A stretch of 64,000 bases of DNA from Pseudomonas sp. Gutcm_11s (GTDB lineage: Bacteria > Pseudomonadota > Gammaproteobacteria > Pseudomonadales > Pseudomonadaceae), in assembly GCF_028649395.1 (NCBI RefSeq), contig NZ_JAQSUW010000016.1:282719-346718 (forward strand), written 5' to 3'. Shown piece after piece: positions 44,931 through 56,955 of this stretch. Position numbers and translations under genes: made by a program. The first letter of the stretch is position 1. Each line of letters opens with the position of its first letter. The notes beneath the pieces were generated by a model. It did no database searches. It saw only the letters and a program-made list of their open reading frames with translations, and was not told where the DNA came from.

Positions 44931-44954
44931 ATGGCGCACATCCATGTGCGCCAT
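44931..44954. repeat. Perfect 24-base palindrome between fur and recN
   Basis: An 11-base arm ATGGCGCACAT, two bases, and its exact complement. It stands between two terminators, so its own role, if any, is unclear. Confidence 0.7.
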
Positions 44955-44975
44955 CCTTCGGGCGGCTTCGCCGTG

Positions 44976-45000
44976 AAAAACGGTCGTCCTGCCGTTTTTT
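44976..45000. terminator. Terminator after recN (bidirectional)
   Basis: AAAAACGG / TCGTCCTG / CCGTTTTTT. On the minus strand it follows the recN stop by about 14 bases. Confidence 0.8.
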
Positions 45001-45013
45001 CATTGCCGCTGTT

Positions 45014-46684
45014 TCAGGCCTGGGCCTTGGTCACCATCTTGCGAGCATGGGCCAGGGACTCCTCGGTCAGGTCGACGCCGCCGAGCATGCGCGCGATCTC
45101 CTCGACGCGGCCTTCCGGTGCCAGGTTGGCCACTGCGGTCTGCGTGCTGTCTTTGCCGCGTGCCTTGTGCACGAACAGGTGCTGGTGGCCCTGGGCTGCG
45201 ACTTGCGGCAGGTGGGTCACGGTCAGTACCTGGCCGCGCTCGCCGAGACGGCGCAATAACTGACCGACCACTTCGGCCGTGGGGCCGCCGATGCCGACGT
45301 CGACCTCGTCGAACACGAGGGTCGGCACCCGCGAGGTCTGCGCGGTGATCACCTGGATGGCCAGACTGATGCGCGACAGCTCGCCGCCGGAGGCCACTTT
45401 GGCCAGGGACTTCAATGGCTGGCCGGGGTTGGCGCTGACCAGAAACTCCACTTGCTCCAGGCCCTGGGGCTGCGGCTCATCGCTGCTGCCGGCCATTAAT
45501 TCAATGTTGAAGCGGCCGCCGGGCATGCCCAGTGCCTGCATCTCTTCCTGCACTGCGGCGGCCAGGCGGGTAGCGGCCTGCTGACGCAGGGCGCTCAGCT
45601 CGCCGGCTTTCTCTTGGTAGTGACGGGAGTAGGCGGCCAGTTCCTCGCCGAGGCGCTCGACGGCCTCGTCGTCGGCGTTCAGGCCTTCCAGCTCTTCCAG
45701 TAGGCGCTGCTGCAGCTCGGCCAGCTCGAAGGGCTGCACGCGGTGCTTGCGGGCCAGGCCGTAGATGGCGTCCAGGCGCTCCTCGAGGAACTGCTGGCGC
45801 TGCGGGTCGGCATCGAAATGGTCGATGAAGCGATTCAGTTCGCCGACGGCTTCTTCCACCTGGATCTGCGCGCTGGCCAGCAGGTTGGTGGCCTCGCCCA
45901 GGGCAGGTTGGTCGGCGAAGCCGCCGAGGCGGTTGAGGCTGGCGGTGAGCGCCGACAGTACGTTGCCGGCGTCGCTCTCGCTGCACAGCTCGAGCACCTG
46001 GCGGCAGGCGCCGAGCAGTTGCTCGGAGTTGCTCAGGGCCTTGTGTTCCTGCTCCAGCTGTTCCAGCTCGTTGTCGCCGAGGGCCAGGTTCTCCAGCTCC
46101 TCCAGCTGGTAGCTGAGTAGTTGGTGGCGGGCGCGTTGCTCGTCGCCGCTGGAGGACAGGCGTTGCAGTTCCTGGCGGGTCTGGCGCCAGCGCTGGGCGG
46201 CCAGCTGTACCTGGCGCGCGAGTTCCTGGCTGCCGGCGTATTCGTCGAGCAGGCGGCGGTGGGTGTCGGGTTTGAGCAGTGACTGGTGCTCGTGCTGACT
46301 GTGGATGTCGATCAGCAGCTCGCCCAGGGCCTTGAGGTCGCCGAGCGGGCAGGGTGCGCCGTTGATGTAGCCGCGCGAGCGGCCCTCGCTGGTGATGACG
46401 CGGCGCAGGATGCACGGGCCGTCGTTGTCCAGGTCGCGCTCGGCCAACCAGGCGCGGGCCTCAGCGATGTCTTCCAGGTCGAAGCTGGCAAGGATGTCGG
46501 CCTTGTCGCTGCCGGGGCGCACCACGCCGCTGTCGGCGCGGTCGCCGAGGGCCAGGCCGAGAGCGTCGAGCATGATCGACTTGCCGGCGCCGGTCTCGCC
46601 GGTGATCACCGACATGCCGCGCTGCAGTTCGAGGTCGAGGTGTTCGACGATGGCGTAGTTGTGAATCGACAGGTGCACCAGCAT
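45014..46684 (-). CDS. recN: DNA repair protein RecN
   Basis: A 556-residue SMC-like ATPase, normal for the family. The first residues are MLVHLSIHNYAIVEHLDLELQRGMSVITGETGAGKSIMLDAL (Walker A GETGAGKS near 29-36), with a coiled-coil middle and C-terminal signature VASGGELSRISLAIQV, Walker B PTLVFDEVDVGIGG and HLPQVAA. It acts in double-strand break repair. The start MLVHLSIHNYAIV gives the usual length; a frame open through the promoter region was ignored. A LexA box lies 25 bases upstream. Confidence 0.96.
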   Translation of the reverse strand: MLVHLSIHNYAIVEHLDLELQRGMSVITGETGAGKSIMLDALGLALGDRADSGVVRPGSDKADILASFDLEDIAEARAWLAERDLDNDGPCILRRVITSEGRSRGYINGAPCPLGDLKALGELLIDIHSQHEHQSLLKPDTHRRLLDEYAGSQELARQVQLAAQRWRQTRQELQRLSSSGDEQRARHQLLSYQLEELENLALGDNELEQLEQEHKALSNSEQLLGACRQVLELCSESDAGNVLSALTASLNRLGGFADQPALGEATNLLASAQIQVEEAVGELNRFIDHFDADPQRQQFLEERLDAIYGLARKHRVQPFELAELQQRLLEELEGLNADDEAVERLGEELAAYSRHYQEKAGELSALRQQAATRLAAAVQEEMQALGMPGGRFNIELMAGSSDEPQPQGLEQVEFLVSANPGQPLKSLAKVASGGELSRISLAIQVITAQTSRVPTLVFDEVDVGIGGPTAEVVGQLLRRLGERGQVLTVTHLPQVAAQGHQHLFVHKARGKDSTQTAVANLAPEGRVEEIARMLGGVDLTEESLAHARKMVTKAQA

Positions 46685-46708
46685 GGAGAGCGCTCCCAGA
46701 GAGTTGTG

Positions 46709-46724
46709 CTGGCTATTTATACAG
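46709..46724 (-). promoter_or_regulatory. LexA (SOS) box of recN
   Basis: CTGTATAAATAGCCAG on the minus strand, matching CTG-N10-CAG with an AT-rich centre, 25 bases before the recN ATG. recN is a classic SOS gene. Confidence 0.8.
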
Positions 46725-46750
46725 TGTTTTGTTTCGTCTCGGCAATAACC

Positions 46751-46780
46751 CTTGAAACCCTGTGTCCGGCCCCCCATATA
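46751..46780 (+). promoter_or_regulatory. Sigma-32 (heat-shock) promoter of grpE
   Basis: CTTGAA (46751-46756) and CCCCCATATA (46771-46780) with 14 bases between, fitting the CTTGAAA / CCCCATNT heat-shock consensus, 50 bases before grpE. Confidence 0.85.
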
Positions 46781-46831
46781 GGCGAACAGAAGCGCGGGCC
46801 AGAACCCGCCAAGCAATCACAGGAGGACCCA

Positions 46832-47401
46832 ATGGCAGACGAACAGAACCTGGATACGGCAACCGCAGAAGAGCAACTGGCAGGCGCAGTGCCCGCTGGC
46901 GACGAGCTGGCTGCCCGTGTGCAGACCCTCGAAGAGCAGCTGGCCGCCGCCCAGGATCAATCCCTGCGCATGGCCGCCGACCTGCAGAACGTGCGTCGTC
47001 GCGCTGAGCAGGACGTGGAGAAGGCGCACAAGTTCGCCCTGGAAAAATTCGCCAACGACCTGCTGCCGGTAGTCGACAGCCTGGAGCGCGGCCTGGAACT
47101 GACCAGTGCCAGCGACGAGTCGAGCAAGGCGATCCGCGAGGGCATGGAACTGACCCTCAAGCTGTTCCATGACACCCTCAAGCGCTACCAGCTCGAGGCG
47201 GTCGATCCGCACGGCACGCCGTTCAATCCGGAGCACCACCAGGCCATGGCGATGGAAGAGAGCACCCATGTCGAGCCGAATACCGTGCTCAAGGTGTTCC
47301 AGAAGGGCTACCTGCTCAGCGGCCGTCTGCTGCGCCCGGCCATGGTCGTGGTGAGCAAGGCGCCGATCGCGCCGCCGCCGTCCATCGACGAGCAGGCTTG
47401 A
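46832..47401 (+). CDS. grpE: Nucleotide exchange factor GrpE
   Basis: A 189-residue protein with an acidic N-terminus, long helix (DELAARVQTLEEQLAAAQDQSLRMAADLQNVRRRAEQD) and C-terminal beta domain ending NTVLKVFQKGYLLSGRLLRPAMVVVSK. It releases ADP from DnaK. The ATG follows AGGAGG by 6 bases. First gene of grpE-dnaK-dnaJ, directly under the sigma-32 promoter. Confidence 0.96.
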   Translation: MADEQNLDTATAEEQLAGAVPAGDELAARVQTLEEQLAAAQDQSLRMAADLQNVRRRAEQDVEKAHKFALEKFANDLLPVVDSLERGLELTSASDESSKAIREGMELTLKLFHDTLKRYQLEAVDPHGTPFNPEHHQAMAMEESTHVEPNTVLKVFQKGYLLSGRLLRPAMVVVSKAPIAPPPSIDEQA

Positions 47402-47501
47402 AATCCGGGCGATCAGCCCCATCTGTTAGATCAAGCGTTTATTTGCTGCCGCAGCCACTGAAGCAGGGCTGCGGAGAATCCAAAGTTTCGGGAGAAAGAA
47501 T

Positions 47502-49418
47502 ATGGGCAAAATCATCGGTATCGACCTGGGGACTACCAACTCCTGCGTCGCAGTTCTGGAAAACGGTAACGTCAAGGTCATCGAAAACGCCGAAGGTGCG
47601 CGCACCACGCCGTCGATCATCGCCTACACCAATGATGGCGAGATCCTCGCTGGCCAGTCCGCCAAGCGTCAGGCCGTGACCAACCCGCACAACACCCTGT
47701 ATGCGGTGAAGCGCCTGATCGGCCGTCGCTTCGATGAAGACGTCGTGCAGAAAGACATCAAGATGGTCCCGTACAAGATCGCCAAGGCCGACAACGGTGA
47801 CGCCTGGGTGGAAGTGAAGGGCCAGAAAATGGCACCGCCGCAAATTTCTGCGGAAGTGCTGAAGAAGATGAAGAAGACCGCCGAAGACTACCTCGGCGAG
47901 CCAGTGACCGAGGCGGTGATCACCGTTCCAGCCTACTTCAACGACAGCCAGCGCCAGGCCACCAAAGACGCCGGCCGCATCGCCGGTCTCGAGGTCAAGC
48001 GCATCATCAACGAGCCGACCGCGGCTGCGCTGGCCTACGGCATGGACAAGGCCAAGGGCGACCACACTGTGATCGTCTATGACCTGGGTGGCGGTACCTT
48101 CGACGTGTCGGTGATCGAGATCGCCGAAGTCGATGGCGAGCACCAGTTCGAAGTACTGGCCACCAACGGTGACACCTTCCTTGGTGGTGAGGACTTCGAC
48201 ATCCGCCTGATCGACTACCTCGTCGACGAATTCAAGAAAGAGTCCGGCATCGACCTGAAGGGCGATCCGCTGGCCATGCAACGTCTGAAAGAGGCTGCCG
48301 AGAAGGCCAAGATCGAGCTGTCGTCCGCGCAGCAGACCGACGTCAACCTGCCGTACATCACTGCCGATGCGACCGGTCCGAAGCACCTCAACGTGAAGAT
48401 TTCCCGCGCCAAGCTGGAAGCCCTGGTTGAAGAGCTGGTGACTCGTACCATCGAGCCGTGCCGCATCGCGCTGAAGGACTCCGGTCTGGATGTTGGCAGC
48501 ATCGACGAAGTGATCCTGGTCGGCGGCCAGACCCGCATGCCGCTGGTACAACAGAAAGTTGCCGAGTTCTTCGGCAAGGAAGCGCGCAAGGACGTCAACC
48601 CGGACGAAGCCGTGGCCATCGGTGCTGCGATCCAGGGCGCCGTTCTGGCCGGTGACGTGAAAGACGTACTGCTGCTCGACGTTTCCCCGCTGACCCTGGG
48701 TATCGAAACCATGGGTGGCGTGATGACCGCGCTGATCGAGAAGAACACCACCATCCCGACCAAGAAGTCGCAGGTGTTCTCGACTGCCGACGACAACCAG
48801 GGCGCCGTGACCATCCACGTGCTGCAGGGCGAGCGCAAGCAAGCCGCGCAGAACAAGTCGCTGGGCAAGTTCGACCTGGCCGAGATTCCGCCGGCTCCGC
48901 GTGGCGTGCCGCAGATCGAAGTGACCTTCGACATCGACGCCAACGGCATCCTGCATGTCGGCGCCAAAGACAAGGCCACCGGCAAGCAGCAGTCCATCGT
49001 GATCAAGGCCAACTCCGGTCTGTCCGACGACGAGATCGAGCGCATGGTACGTGATGCCGAGGCCAACGCCGAGGAAGACCGCAAGTTCGAGGAGCTGGCC
49101 GCGGCCCGCAACCAGGGCGACGGTCTGGTCCACGCCACTCGCAAGATGATCACCGAGGCGGGCGACAAGGCCACTGCCGACGAGAAGGCGGCGATCGAGA
49201 AGGCCATCGGCGAGCTGGAAGTTGCGCTGAAGGGCGACGACAAGGAGGCCATCGAGGCCAAGATCAACGCCCTGTCCGAGGCCACCACTCCGCTGGCGCA
49301 GAAGATGTACGCCGAGCAGCCGCAACCGGGCGCTGCCGCCCAGGGCGCGGATGATGCCAAGGACGCCGGTGACGACGTGGTCGACGCCGAGTTCGAAGAG
49401 GTCAAGGACAACAAGTAA
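47502..49418 (+). CDS. dnaK: Chaperone DnaK (Hsp70)
   Basis: A 638-residue Hsp70, the family's normal length. It has the N-terminal MGKIIGIDLGTTNSCVAV, IVYDLGGGTFDVS, VGGQTRMPLVQ, substrate domain and C-terminal lid ending in the EEVKD-type tail (FEEVKDNK). It binds unfolded chains with DnaJ and GrpE. The ribosome site is GGGAGAAAG; 100 bases separate it from grpE. Confidence 0.98.
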   Translation: MGKIIGIDLGTTNSCVAVLENGNVKVIENAEGARTTPSIIAYTNDGEILAGQSAKRQAVTNPHNTLYAVKRLIGRRFDEDVVQKDIKMVPYKIAKADNGDAWVEVKGQKMAPPQISAEVLKKMKKTAEDYLGEPVTEAVITVPAYFNDSQRQATKDAGRIAGLEVKRIINEPTAAALAYGMDKAKGDHTVIVYDLGGGTFDVSVIEIAEVDGEHQFEVLATNGDTFLGGEDFDIRLIDYLVDEFKKESGIDLKGDPLAMQRLKEAAEKAKIELSSAQQTDVNLPYITADATGPKHLNVKISRAKLEALVEELVTRTIEPCRIALKDSGLDVGSIDEVILVGGQTRMPLVQQKVAEFFGKEARKDVNPDEAVAIGAAIQGAVLAGDVKDVLLLDVSPLTLGIETMGGVMTALIEKNTTIPTKKSQVFSTADDNQGAVTIHVLQGERKQAAQNKSLGKFDLAEIPPAPRGVPQIEVTFDIDANGILHVGAKDKATGKQQSIVIKANSGLSDDEIERMVRDAEANAEEDRKFEELAAARNQGDGLVHATRKMITEAGDKATADEKAAIEKAIGELEVALKGDDKEAIEAKINALSEATTPLAQKMYAEQPQPGAAAQGADDAKDAGDDVVDAEFEEVKDNK

Positions 49419-49439
49419 GCCCGCTTACTTAAGGTGCCA

Positions 49440-49490
49440 GCCAGCCGCTCATGCGGCTGGCGATTCTCCGCGCGGGGGCTTGCTCCCGCG
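49440..49490. repeat. Two hairpins between dnaK and dnaJ, the second REP-like
   Basis: GCCAGCCGC-TCAT-GCGGCTGGC (49440-49461) has no T-run. It is followed by CGCGGGGGCTTGCTCCCGCG (49471-49490), which resembles the GGGGGCTTGCTCCC core of Pseudomonas REP elements. They may slow or stabilise the dnaK transcript end. Confidence 0.6.
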
Positions 49491-49532
49491 TTGGCGTGTC
49501 TGGAGCCTGTGAATCAGAGGTGTTAAGGATTT

Positions 49533-50663
49533 ATGGCCAAACGTGACTTTTACGAAGTGCTCGGTGTGGAGCGCGGCGCCAGCGAGGCGGACCTGAAGAA
49601 GGCCTATCGCCGCCTGGCGATGAAGTACCACCCGGACCGCAACCCGGATGACAAGGCCGCGGAAGAGAAATTCAAGGAGGCCAACGAGGCCTACGAAGTG
49701 CTCTCCGATGCCGGCAAGCGCTCGGCCTACGACCAGTACGGTCACGCCGGCGTCGACCCGCAGATGGGTGGCGGCGGTGCCGGCGGCTTCGGTGGCGCCA
49801 ACTTCTCCGACATCTTCGGCGATGTGTTCAGTGATTTCTTCGGCGGCGGCGGTCGTGGCGGCTCGCGTGGCGGCGCTCAGCGCGGCTCGGATCTGCGCTA
49901 CACCCTCGAGCTGGACCTGGAGGAGGCGGTGCGCGGCACCACCGTGACCATTCGCGTGCCGACCCTGGTCGGTTGCAAGACCTGCGATGGCAGCGGTGCC
50001 AAGAAGGGCGCCAGCCCGGTGACCTGTACCACCTGCGGCGGTATCGGCCAGGTGCGCATGCAGCAAGGCTTCTTCTCGGTGCAGCAGACCTGCCCGCGTT
50101 GCCACGGCAGCGGCAAGATGATCACCGACCCCTGTGGCAGCTGCCACGGCCAGGGCCGCGTGGAAGAGAGCAAGACCCTGTCGGTCAAGGTGCCGGCAGG
50201 CGTCGATACCGGCGACCGCATCCGCCTGACTGGCGAAGGTGAAGCGGGCTCCCATGGCGGACCGGCTGGCGACCTCTATGTGGTGGTCAACGTGCGTGAG
50301 CACCCGATCTTCCAGCGTGACGGCAAGCACCTGTACTGCGAGGTGCCGATCAGCTTCGCCGACGCGGCGCTGGGCGGCGAGCTGGAAGTGCCGACCCTGG
50401 ATGGCCGGGTCAAATTGAAGATCCCGGAAGGCACCCAGACCGGCAAGCTGTTCCGCCTGCGTGGCAAGGGTGTGGCGCCGGTGCGCGGCGGTGGTGCCGG
50501 CGACCTGCTGTGCAAGGTGGCGGTGGAAACGCCGGTCAACCTGGACAAGCGCCAGCGCGAGCTGCTGGAAGAGTTCCGCAAGTCGCTGGAAGGCGACAGT
50601 TCCCACTCGCCCAAGGCCAGCGGCTGGTTCGACGGCATGAAGCGCTTCTTCGGCGACATCTAA
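49533..50663 (+). CDS. dnaJ: Chaperone DnaJ (Hsp40)
   Basis: A 376-residue type I DnaJ. It has a J domain with HPD (33-35, KYHPDRNPDD), a Gly-rich linker with GGGRGGSRGG, four CxxCxGxG zinc repeats (CKTCDGSGAKKG, CTTCGGIGQV, CPRCHGSGKM, CGSCHGQGRV) and the C-terminal substrate domain. It delivers substrates to DnaK. The gene starts 115 bases after dnaK. Confidence 0.97.
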   Translation: MAKRDFYEVLGVERGASEADLKKAYRRLAMKYHPDRNPDDKAAEEKFKEANEAYEVLSDAGKRSAYDQYGHAGVDPQMGGGGAGGFGGANFSDIFGDVFSDFFGGGGRGGSRGGAQRGSDLRYTLELDLEEAVRGTTVTIRVPTLVGCKTCDGSGAKKGASPVTCTTCGGIGQVRMQQGFFSVQQTCPRCHGSGKMITDPCGSCHGQGRVEESKTLSVKVPAGVDTGDRIRLTGEGEAGSHGGPAGDLYVVVNVREHPIFQRDGKHLYCEVPISFADAALGGELEVPTLDGRVKLKIPEGTQTGKLFRLRGKGVAPVRGGGAGDLLCKVAVETPVNLDKRQRELLEEFRKSLEGDSSHSPKASGWFDGMKRFFGDI

Positions 50664-50673
50664 GGAATCGGCT

Positions 50674-51477
50674 ATGCGACGTATTGCAGTGATGGGCGCC
50701 GCCGGGCGCATGGGCAAGATCCTTATCGAGGCGGTCGGCCAGGCGGAAGGCGCCCAGCTGACCGCGGCGGTGGATCGCCCGGACAGCAGTCTGATCGGTG
50801 CCGATGCTGGCGAGCTGGCGGCGCTGGGCAAGATCGGCGTGACCCTGGCGGGTGACCTGAGCGCGGTGCTGGATCAGTTCGATGTGCTGATCGACTTCAC
50901 GCACCCCTCGGCGACCCTGAAGAACCTGGAGGTCTGCCGCCAGGCAGGCAAGGCCATGGTCATCGGCACCACCGGCTTCTCGCCGGAGGAGAAGCAGTTG
51001 CTGGGCGAGGCGGCCAAGCAGATCCCGATCGTCTTCGCCGCCAACTACAGCGTCGGCGTCAATCTGTGCCTGAAACTGCTGGATACCGCAGCGCGCGTGC
51101 TGGGCGATGATGTGGATATCGAGATTCTCGAAGCGCACCACCGGCACAAGGTCGATGCGCCGTCCGGCACTGCCCTGCGCATGGGCGAAGTGGTAGCCAA
51201 TGCCCTGGGTCGCGATCTGCAGAAAGTCGCCGTCTACGGTCGCGAGGGTCAGACCGGTGCCCGCGAGCGCGAGACCATCGGTTTCGCCACCGTGCGTGCC
51301 GGCGATGTGGTTGGCGATCACACCGTGCTGTTCGCTGCCGATGGCGAGCGCGTGGAGATCACCCACAAGGCCTCCAGCCGCATGACCTTCGCCAAGGGGG
51401 CTGTGCGCGCGGCGCAGTGGCTGCAGAGCCAGCCTGCCGGTCTTTATGATATGCAGGATGTGCTGGGGCTGAACTGA
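50674..51477 (+). CDS. dapB: 4-hydroxy-tetrahydrodipicolinate reductase
   Basis: A 267-residue enzyme with Rossmann motif RRIAVMGAAGRMGKILIEA, EAHHRHKVDAPSGTALRMGE (catalytic His and Lys) and NYSVGVNL. It makes tetrahydrodipicolinate for lysine and peptidoglycan. It begins 11 bases after dnaJ, so probably shares its transcript. It is followed by the structured leader of carA. Confidence 0.96.
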   Translation: MRRIAVMGAAGRMGKILIEAVGQAEGAQLTAAVDRPDSSLIGADAGELAALGKIGVTLAGDLSAVLDQFDVLIDFTHPSATLKNLEVCRQAGKAMVIGTTGFSPEEKQLLGEAAKQIPIVFAANYSVGVNLCLKLLDTAARVLGDDVDIEILEAHHRHKVDAPSGTALRMGEVVANALGRDLQKVAVYGREGQTGARERETIGFATVRAGDVVGDHTVLFAADGERVEITHKASSRMTFAKGAVRAAQWLQSQPAGLYDMQDVLGLN

Positions 51478-51487
51478 AATGCCTGAA

Positions 51488-51619
51488 CGGTCCATGCAAG
51501 CTGTGGACCGAAAAGGGCTTTTCCTGTAAGCTTCCCGCTTTAGTGTGTCCACTAAAAGTAACGCAGAATGAATCAGATAAAGAAGCGGGGTGACGGTCAA
51601 TACGTCATCCCGCTTTTTT
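51488..51619 (+). promoter_or_regulatory. Structured leader / attenuator-like terminator before carA
   Basis: First a hairpin CGGTCCA / TGGACCG (51488-51510), then a strong terminator-like hairpin AAGCGGGGTGACG / CGTCATCCCGCTT (51583-51615) with a T6 tail. A 27-codon frame beginning MNQIKKRGDGQYV (51568-51651) runs across the second hairpin and ends 12 bases before carA. This fits either the dapB terminator or an attenuator of carAB. Confidence 0.55.
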
Positions 51620-51662
51620 ACAACCTGCGTTTGTGCAAGTTCCAGATCTAAGGGAGGTCTTC

Positions 51663-52799
51663 TTGACTAAGCCAGCCATACTCGCCCTTGCCGACGGCAG
51701 CATTTTCCGCGGTGAAGCAATCGGGGCCGACGGCCATACCATCGGTGAAGTGGTGTTCAACACCGCCATGACCGGCTATCAGGAAATCCTCACCGATCCT
51801 TCCTATGCCCAGCAGATTGTCACCCTGACCTATCCGCACATCGGCAACACCGGCACCACGCCGGAAGACGCCGAGTCCAACCGCGTGTGGGCCGCCGGTC
51901 TGATCATTCGCGACCTGCCGCTGACTTCCAGCAACTGGCGCAACAAGCAGCCGCTGGACGAGTACCTGAAAGAGAACGGTACCGTTGCCATCGCCGGTAT
52001 CGACACCCGTCGCCTGACCCGCATCCTGCGCGAGAAGGGTTCGCAGAACGGCTGCATCCTGGCTGGCGACGACGCCACCGAGGAAAATGCCCTGGAACTG
52101 GCGCGTAGCTTCCCCGGCCTGAAAGGCATGGACCTGGCCAAGGTGGTCAGCTGCACCGAGCGCTACGAGTGGCGCTCCAGTGTGTGGAGCCTGAAAGACG
52201 ACAGCCATCCGGAAATCGCTGCCAGCGAGCTGCCTTACCACGTGGTCGCCTACGACTACGGCGTCAAGGTCAATATCCTGCGCATGCTGGTCGAGCGCGG
52301 CTGCCGCCTCACCGTGGTGCCGGCGCAGACCCCGGCCAGCGACGTGCTGGCCCTGAACCCGGACGGCGTGTTCCTCTCCAACGGCCCTGGCGACCCCGAG
52401 CCGTGCGACTACGCCATCGCTGCGATCAAGGAAGTGCTGCAGACCGAAATCCCGGTCTTCGGCATCTGCCTCGGCCACCAACTGCTGGCCCTGGCCTCCG
52501 GCGCCAAGACCGTGAAGATGGGCACCGGCCACCACGGCGCCAACCACCCGGTCCAGGATCTGGATTCCGGCGTGGTGATGATCACCAGCCAGAACCACGG
52601 TTTCGCCGTGGACGAGCCTAGCCTGCCGGCCAACCTGCGCGCCACTCACAAGTCGCTGTTCGACGGCACCCTGCAGGGCATCGAGCGTACCGACAAAGTG
52701 GCCTTCAGCTTCCAGGGGCACCCGGAAGCCAGCCCAGGCCCGCACGACGTCGCCCCGCTGTTCGATCGCTTCATCGAAGCCATGGCCAAGCGCCGCTAA
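51663..52799 (+). CDS. carA: Carbamoyl-phosphate synthase small subunit
   Basis: A 378-residue glutaminase subunit: TKPAILALADGSIFRGEAIGADG at the start, class I amidotransferase motif GICLGHQLLALASGAKT (Cys near 269), SQNHGFAVD and HPEASPGPHD. It splits glutamine and passes ammonia to CarB. The start is TTG, 5 bases after AGGGAGG, as reported for carA in P. aeruginosa and P. stutzeri. Confidence 0.96.
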   Translation: MTKPAILALADGSIFRGEAIGADGHTIGEVVFNTAMTGYQEILTDPSYAQQIVTLTYPHIGNTGTTPEDAESNRVWAAGLIIRDLPLTSSNWRNKQPLDEYLKENGTVAIAGIDTRRLTRILREKGSQNGCILAGDDATEENALELARSFPGLKGMDLAKVVSCTERYEWRSSVWSLKDDSHPEIAASELPYHVVAYDYGVKVNILRMLVERGCRLTVVPAQTPASDVLALNPDGVFLSNGPGDPEPCDYAIAAIKEVLQTEIPVFGICLGHQLLALASGAKTVKMGTGHHGANHPVQDLDSGVVMITSQNHGFAVDEPSLPANLRATHKSLFDGTLQGIERTDKVAFSFQGHPEASPGPHDVAPLFDRFIEAMAKRR

Positions 52800-52835
52800 G
52801 CCACGCCGACTGACCCAAGGATTCGAGTAAGAACC

Positions 52836-56053
<3,218 letters not shown>

Positions 56054-56057
<4 letters not shown>

Positions 56058-56530
56058 ACAAGTACCCCATGACTGTCCAGGGCGCTCGCGCCCTGGAGGA
56101 CGAGCTGGCGCACCTGACCAAGGTGGTGCGTCCCAAGCTCAGCCAGGACATCGGCGAGGCGCGCGAGCTGGGCGACCTCAAGGAAAACGCCGAGTACCAT
56201 GCGGCCCGCGAACAGCAGGGCATGGTCGAGGCGCGTATCCGTGATATCGAAGGCCGCCTGCAGCATGCAGTAGTGATCGACGTCACCACCATCGCCCACA
56301 CTGGCAAGGTGATCTTTGGTACCACCGTCGATATTGCCAACTGCGAGACCGACGAGAGCGTGACCTATCAGATCGTTGGCGAAGACGAGGCCGACATCAA
56401 GATCGGCAAACTGTCGGTCAGCTCGCCCATCGCCCGCGCCCTGGTGGGCAAGGAAGAAGGCGACGTGGTGGCGGTGAAGACCCCCAGCGGCCTGGTCGAG
56501 TACGAGATTGTCGAAGTCCGCCATATTTAA
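56054..56530 (+). CDS. greA: Transcription elongation factor GreA
   Basis: A 158-residue protein: coiled-coil N-terminal half (MTVQGARALEDELAHLTKVVRPKLSQDIGEARELGDLKENAEYHAAREQQGMVEARI with the acidic tip DLKENAEY) and a FKBP-like C-terminal domain ending in VEVRHI-like residues. It helps RNA polymerase out of backtracked states. Translationally coupled to carB. Confidence 0.97.
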
Positions 56531-56939
56531 GCGCCAACCGCTGCGGGCGGGTGCGATCAGCTGGCAGCTGGCTCAGACATTCTGGGTCGGCGGCCTGTGG
56601 CTGCTGCACTTCGTCCTGCTGCCGGCGCTGGAAAAGATGGGCTTGGCGCCGCTACTGATCGAAGAGGTCAAGGCTGCGCTCAGCCCGCTGTTGGTTGGCT
56701 TCGCTGCGTTCTGCGTACTGGTGCAGGGCTTGGTGCTTGCTCAGGCCGAGGGGCTGTGCAGTCTGTGGCGCGACTTGCGCGGTCAGATGCTGCTGATGGT
56801 GCTGGTCATGGCGGTGGCATTTTTTGCCGTGCGCCACTGGCTGCCAGGTGCCGAGCGCTGGCTGCTGTTCAACTATCTGGTGCTGGCCCTGTGCGGGCTG
56901 GTGCTGGTGATGCAGCCGCTGCCTGGGCAGCGGCGCTAG
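56508..56939 (+). CDS. DUF4149-family membrane protein
   Basis: A 143-residue protein with four membrane helices (TFWVGGLWLLHFVLLPAL, LVGFAAFCVLVQGLVLA, MLLMVLVMAVAFFAV, LLFNYLVLALCGLVLVM). It corresponds to the small protein usual after greA in Pseudomonas. The frame begins with TTG inside the end of greA, overlapping by 23 bases; no better start is present before the first helix. Function unknown. Confidence 0.75.
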   Translation: MSKSAIFKRQPLRAGAISWQLAQTFWVGGLWLLHFVLLPALEKMGLAPLLIEEVKAALSPLLVGFAAFCVLVQGLVLAQAEGLCSLWRDLRGQMLLMVLVMAVAFFAVRHWLPGAERWLLFNYLVLALCGLVLVMQPLPGQRR

Positions 56940-56955
56940 CGCGGGGCGATCGCTA

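Noticed and set aside
46685..46816. Upstream extension of recN by 44 codons
   Set aside because: It runs through the LexA box and the divergent heat-shock promoter and is not part of the RecN family.
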